From JAVBNJ01 sp031551625 (GTDB taxonomy: Bacteria > Bacteroidota > Bacteroidia > Bacteroidales > UBA932), in NCBI GenBank assembly GCA_031551625.1, contig JAVBNJ010000054.1:1-18783 (forward strand): DNA of 18,783 nucleotides. Direction: 5' to 3'. Each line of letters starts with the position of its first letter. Positions within the stretch are counted from its first letter, which is position 1. Shown piece after piece: positions 15,458 to 18,783 of the stretch. A program made the translations under genes and the position numbers. The notes under the pieces are model-generated. The model saw nothing but the letters and a program-made list of their open reading frames with translations, was not told the origin of the DNA and did no database searches.

Positions 15458-15521
15458 CAGAAATTAGAAATCAAAATTACGATAAGCGCCCATAATTCTC
15501 ATTTTTAATTTCTAACCTCTG
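15458..15521 (+). repeat. Imperfect AT-rich inverted repeat between the M23 gene and dxr
   Basis: CAGAAATTAGAAAT (from 15458) pairs with ATTTCTAACCTCTG (to 15521) with two mismatches, and the complementarity continues imperfectly inward. It fills much of the 110-bp gap and, like the element at 7908-7970, is a long imperfect stem without a T-run; it may be a repeated intergenic element or mRNA processing site. Confidence 0.45.
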
Positions 15522-15558
15522 TTACCAAAAGAGATAAAATCTATATTCGCAGAAAGTT

Positions 15559-16707
15559 GTGACAACAAAAAGAGTTGCCATATTAGGATCCACTGGTTCC
15601 ATTGGAACACAGGCATTGGAAGTAGTTGCCCAACATCCCGACTTGTTTGTAGCCGAGGTGTTGACAGCACACGACAATGCCGCTTTGCTTATTGAGCAGG
15701 CTATTGCTTTTCAACCAAACGCCGTAGTCATTGGAAATGAAAGCAAATATCAAGAGGTGGCGTCAGCCCTTGCCGCACATCCGATAAAAGTATATGCCGG
15801 TGCATCGGCTTTGAACGATGTAGTTGCATGGGATACCGTGGACATTGTGTTATCGGCCTTGTTGGGTTTTGCAGGACTGCAACCGGCGCTATGCGCCTTG
15901 CAAGCAAAAAAACCATTGGCATTGGCCAATAAAGAAACGCTGGTCGCTGCCGGTGAACTGGTCATAAAAGCAGCGTTGGAGCACCGGACTCCGCTTATTC
16001 CGGTCGACTCCGAGCACTCGGCCATTTTCCAGTGCCTGGTGGGCGAGCATAGCGAAATCGAAAAAATTTACCTGACCGCATCGGGAGGCCCATTCCTGCA
16101 TACCCCGCCGGAGCAGATGGCCAACATTACCAAGCACGAGGCGTTGAAACACCCCCGCTGGAACATGGGCGCTAAAATTACCATCGACTCGGCCAGCATG
16201 ATGAATAAAGGGTTGGAGGTGATCGAAGCATATTGGCTGTTCGGCCTGCCTGCCGAAAAAATAGATGTGCTGATACATCCGCAGTCTATCGTGCACTCCA
16301 TGGTGCAGTTTGCCGATGGCGCCGTGAAAGCGCAACTTGGCACGCCCGATATGAAACTGCCGATACAATATGGTCTAAGTTTCCCTAACCGGTTACCACT
16401 CGCAGCACAACGTGTAGATTTTGCCCAGCTGGCATCGCTTACATTCCTTGCGCCCGACTTTGCGAAATTCCCGTGCCTGGGTTTGGCTTACGAGGCGCTG
16501 AAACGCGGTGGCAATATACCCTGCGTCCTGAATGCCGCGAACGAAATTGCCGTACATGCCTTTTTGCAAGACCGCATTTCGTTCCACCAACTGCCGGATA
16601 TCGTAGAAAAAACAATGAATGCCATTAATTACAATGCCTCTCCTTCCCTGCACGACTTACAGGAAACAGATGCCGAAGCAAGGCGCATGGCACAAACTAA
16701 ATTATAA
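15559..16707 (+). CDS. dxr: 1-deoxy-D-xylulose-5-phosphate reductoisomerase
   Basis: This 382-residue enzyme converts DXP to 2-C-methyl-D-erythritol 4-phosphate with NADPH, the committed step of the MEP isoprenoid pathway, in the cytoplasm. The NADPH-binding GSTGSIG is at residues 10-16, NKETLVAAGE follows, and the metal ligands align with the E. coli enzyme: Asp150 and Glu152 in PVDSEHSAIFQC and Glu220 in NKGLEVIEA (E. coli Glu231). The substrate loop HPRWNMGAK is intact. The start is GTG 15559; no in-frame ATG lies close upstream, and the product begins TTKRVAILGSTG as expected. A degenerate -7-like TATATTCG (15542-15549) may give an extra promoter. The product feeds undecaprenyl phosphate synthesis and fits its neighbours in envelope work. 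Confidence 0.97.
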   Translation: MTTKRVAILGSTGSIGTQALEVVAQHPDLFVAEVLTAHDNAALLIEQAIAFQPNAVVIGNESKYQEVASALAAHPIKVYAGASALNDVVAWDTVDIVLSALLGFAGLQPALCALQAKKPLALANKETLVAAGELVIKAALEHRTPLIPVDSEHSAIFQCLVGEHSEIEKIYLTASGGPFLHTPPEQMANITKHEALKHPRWNMGAKITIDSASMMNKGLEVIEAYWLFGLPAEKIDVLIHPQSIVHSMVQFADGAVKAQLGTPDMKLPIQYGLSFPNRLPLAAQRVDFAQLASLTFLAPDFAKFPCLGLAYEALKRGGNIPCVLNAANEIAVHAFLQDRISFHQLPDIVEKTMNAINYNASPSLHDLQETDAEARRMAQTKL

Positions 16708-16712
16708 CCAAA

Positions 16713-16745
16713 TCAATTATTCAGTTATTTAATTACTCAATTATT
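16713..16745 (+). repeat. Short direct repeat in the dxr-rseP gap
   Basis: TCAATTATT occurs at 16713-16721 and 16737-16745 within a 45-bp, very AT-rich spacer just before the rseP start. It may be chance in AT-rich DNA; it does not form a clear terminator or promoter. Confidence 0.4.
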
Positions 16746-16752
16746 AGTCAAA

Positions 16753-18162
16753 ATGGATGTTTTTATTAAAATAGTACAACTGGTATTCGCCCTTTCGCTG
16801 TTGATTTTTGTACACGAAATGGGACACTTCCTGTTCGCACGTTTATTCAAAATACGTATCGATAAATTTTATTTATTCTTCAACCCGTCGTTCTCCCTGC
16901 TGCGCGCTAAGCGCATCAACGGAAAGTGGCAACTAAGTTGGCTCTCGAGTACACCACCTGCCGAGTGGCAAGGACATGAAGATAAAACCGAATGGGGCCT
17001 TGGCTGGTTGCCGCTCGGCGGCTATTGCAAAATTGCCGGTATGATTGACGAGAGTATGGATAAAGAACAGATGAAACAAGCGCCGCAACCGTGGGAATAC
17101 CGCACCAAACCAGCATGGCAGCGTTTATTTGTGATTGCAGGAGGCGTGGTATTCAATGTCATTTTTGCATTTTTCATTTTTTGGGGAATGTTATTCACAT
17201 GGGGTGAGAAATACTTGGCCAACAAAGATGCAATCTATGGTATCCAATGCGATTCGCTGGCACAGGAAATGGGATTCCGCAACGGCGATAGAATCTTATA
17301 TCTCGACAAACTGCCGGTAGAAAGTTTTAGCGACATAGTGCCAGATATTATTTTCAATCAAGTAAAAACCGTAACGCTTATCCGCGAAAACGACACCTTG
17401 ACCGTGCCGATAACCGACCGTTTTCTTCCCGTAATTCTCAAAGGCGAAAGCCGGTTATTTGAGCCGCGCGTCCCGTTTGTTATTCAATCCGTACCTGAGA
17501 CTTCGTTAAACGCCAAATCCGGGTTACAGCAAGGCGATAAAGTGATCGGCATTGACTCTGTAGAAGTATCGTTCTTCAGGGATGTTCAAACCGAATTAGC
17601 AAAAAACAAAGGACAAGCCGTACAGCTCCGTATCATACGCAACGACTCACTACACACTATTCCGGTTACGGTCAGTGACAAGGGAACGATTGATGTATAC
17701 ACGGACAACAAGCTCGCATCGTTCTTTACCATGACGCAAAAAAACTATGGCTTTTTCAGTGCATTTCCGGCAGGAATACGGGAGTGTGCCAATACCATCA
17801 GGAGTTATATAAAACAACTTAAACTAATTTTTTCGCCGAAAACAGAAGCTTACAAATCAGTCGGTAGTTTTATTACCATCGCTAATATTTTCCCTGGCCA
17901 ATGGGACTGGCAAAGCTTTTGGAGTTTGACGGCTTTCTTGTCTATCATGCTGGCCGTGCTTAACATCCTGCCCATTCCCGGCCTTGATGGCGGGCACCTG
18001 GTGTTTGCACTCTACGAAATGGTTACCCGCCGCAAACCCAGCGACAAAGTGTACGAAATTGCACAATGGATCGGCTTTATATTACTCATCGGCATCATGG
18101 TAATGGCACTTGGCAACGACATTATCCGGTTTGTGTTACCGAAAATTGGAATAACGTTGTAA
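16753..18162 (+). CDS. rseP: Site-2 intramembrane zinc metalloprotease (RseP family)
   Basis: This 469-residue inner-membrane protein has the M50 active site HEMGH (His21, Glu22, His25) in TM1 and the third zinc ligand in NILPIPGLDGGH (Asp412) in a C-terminal TM. Two PDZ-like domains lie between (about 157-225 and 236-316, the second with GLQQGDKVIGIDSVEV). RseP cleaves transmembrane anti-sigma factors and remnant signal peptides; in Bacteroidota the anti-sigma substrates are likely ECF-system proteins, which are not encoded here. It follows dxr by 45 bp, a gene neighbourhood found in many bacteria. Length is normal. A terminator follows directly. Confidence 0.96.
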   Translation: MDVFIKIVQLVFALSLLIFVHEMGHFLFARLFKIRIDKFYLFFNPSFSLLRAKRINGKWQLSWLSSTPPAEWQGHEDKTEWGLGWLPLGGYCKIAGMIDESMDKEQMKQAPQPWEYRTKPAWQRLFVIAGGVVFNVIFAFFIFWGMLFTWGEKYLANKDAIYGIQCDSLAQEMGFRNGDRILYLDKLPVESFSDIVPDIIFNQVKTVTLIRENDTLTVPITDRFLPVILKGESRLFEPRVPFVIQSVPETSLNAKSGLQQGDKVIGIDSVEVSFFRDVQTELAKNKGQAVQLRIIRNDSLHTIPVTVSDKGTIDVYTDNKLASFFTMTQKNYGFFSAFPAGIRECANTIRSYIKQLKLIFSPKTEAYKSVGSFITIANIFPGQWDWQSFWSLTAFLSIMLAVLNILPIPGLDGGHLVFALYEMVTRRKPSDKVYEIAQWIGFILLIGIMVMALGNDIIRFVLPKIGITL

Positions 18163-18183
18163 TACTATTATTTGAGAATAAAC

Positions 18184-18221
18184 AAAAATGCCTAACCGAA
18201 ATATTCGTGTTAGGCATTTTT
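18184..18221 (+). terminator. Bidirectional terminator between rseP and the right-edge FISUMP gene
   Basis: AAAAATGCCTAAC (18184-18196) pairs perfectly with GTTAGGCATTTTT (18209-18221); CGAA/TTCG pairs further inside. T-runs flank it on both strands, suiting the convergent genes that end at 18162 and 18225. Confidence 0.85.
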
Positions 18222-18224
18222 ATT

Positions 18225-18783
18225 TTAGCGCACACAACGGACATAGCCGCTGTATATGTACGAAACATTGTACCCACATCCTTTTGTATGATAGGATATA
18301 GGAATAGCTTTTATGTAATTTCCATACTGACCTTGTGCCACACAACCATTAGTTATAAACGATGTGTAGCCCGTTTCACATTGCCAGTAGGTACCATTGC
18401 TAAGCCACTCTTCCTCGCCTGTCAATTTGAATTGTTTTGTTAGATATTGGTACCAATTTGAAAAGATTTGTTCAATTTCGTTCTGTTCTGGTAATCGCCA
18501 ATTGGCAGGACATAGAGAGGCGCTAGTGATTGTACCGTTTCGTTTATATACGGTTCCGCTTTCATCAGCATCTCCACATCGTAGACTAGTGGCAACTGCG
18601 GCAGAATGACCCTTATAATTCAAGTAATCATCCATTGTCCATAGGCCGGTAGAAAGTTGGGCGATGCGGTAAATTTTGCTATCCCGTACATCTTTTATCC
18701 ACGCCTCCCAGTTCTTCGCTCCGCTTGTGCGTTTTTGGCATACATGTGTAGCATCCATGAATAAATCACTCCCCGTGTAGGGG
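18225..18783 (-). CDS. FISUMP-domain protein, C-terminal part (5' end outside window)
   Basis: The frame is open on the minus strand from the window edge to the TAA at 18227-18225 (185 residues visible, starting PYTGSDLFMDATHVC). The ATG at 18758 is internal, since the matching residues of the left paralogue are mid-protein. FISUMP-like landmarks are IYRIAQLSTGLWTMDDYLNY, LCPANWRLPEQ and the end SGYVRCVR. Residues 1-61 are nearly identical to the left-edge protein; the following 124 diverge, keeping only spaced anchors (Cys, GYT-F-NGC, SYH-KGC, SGY-RCVR). It is likely a surface or secreted protein with Ig-like modules upstream like its paralogue, but that part lies outside the window. Confidence 0.75.
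   Translation of the reverse strand, partial: PYTGSDLFMDATHVCQKRTSGAKNWEAWIKDVRDSKIYRIAQLSTGLWTMDDYLNYKGHSAAVATSLRCGDADESGTVYKRNGTITSASLCPANWRLPEQNEIEQIFSNWYQYLTKQFKLTGEEEWLSNGTYWQCETGYTSFITNGCVAQGQYGNYIKAIPISYHTKGCGYNVSYIYSGYVRCVR
18601..18782 (-). repeat. Inverted paralogous repeat, right copy
   Basis: This is the reverse-complement partner of 797-978, about 87% identical over 182 bp by hand count, with no gap and a 31-bp exact match at 18653-18683. The inversion-capable pair brackets all other genes in the window. Confidence 0.85.

Noticed and set aside
15889..16368. 159-residue minus-strand open frame antisense to dxr
   Set aside because: The opposite strand encodes the catalytic core of dxr with all key residues.
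1..18783. CRISPR arrays, tRNA, rRNA, transposase genes
   Set aside because: No spaced direct repeats, cloverleaf sequences, rRNA cores or transposase-like proteins were recognised by eye; the edge repeats are parts of coding genes, not insertion-sequence ends.

Overview
The window looks like chromosomal DNA of a Bacteroidota bacterium, most likely of the Bacteroidales type. The pointers are several upstream sequences fitting the Bacteroidota sigma-factor consensus (TTG or TTTG, 19-20 bp, TAnnTTTG), near absence of Shine-Dalgarno sequences, Ig-like/FISUMP surface proteins, a Bacteroidota-type PagL-like outer-membrane protein, a lipoprotein M49 peptidase, and an M23 peptidase-dxr-rseP gene order. 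The species cannot be named from this sequence.

Layout. (1) 2-1354, plus strand: 3' part of a large surface/secreted protein with Ig-like modules and a C-terminal FISUMP-like domain. (2) 1355-1730: non-coding, with a strong hairpin and two tandem promoters. (3) 1731-8281: a five-gene plus-strand efflux operon (TetR regulator, TolC-type outer-membrane factor, lipoprotein membrane-fusion protein, RND pump, small PII-like protein), closed by two stem-loops. (4) 8436-9524, minus strand: PagL-like lipid A deacylase/acyloxyacyl hydrolase family beta-barrel. (5) 9741-11575: nitronate monooxygenase-family flavoenzyme and a PlsC-type acyltransferase. (6) 11636-14415: M49 (dipeptidyl peptidase III family) lipoprotein followed by an ExbB/TolQ-ExbD/TolR proton-channel pair, closed by a terminator. 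(7) 14561-18162: M23/LytM-type peptidase, dxr (isoprenoid precursor synthesis) and rseP (site-2 protease), closed by a terminator. (8) 18225-18783, minus strand: 3' end of a second FISUMP-domain protein running off the right edge.

Most of the interior is envelope biology: efflux, lipid A and phospholipid modification, energised transport, peptidoglycan hydrolysis, undecaprenyl/isoprenoid supply and membrane-stress proteolysis. The most unusual feature is the frame around it. The two edge genes are paralogues in inverted orientation, sharing a 182-bp block at about 87% identity (hand count), after which their C-terminal halves diverge strongly. This constant-then-variable design could support gene conversion, or inversion of the roughly 17.6-kb interior with exchange of the variable tails. 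Other points of interest are an HEXXH (not HEXXGH) zinc motif in the M49 protein, an Asn at the expected catalytic Glu position of the PagL-like protein, a 50-bp inverted repeat inside the start of the exbB-like gene, a leader hairpin before the nitronate monooxygenase gene, and a long inverted repeat separating the PII-like gene from its pump.
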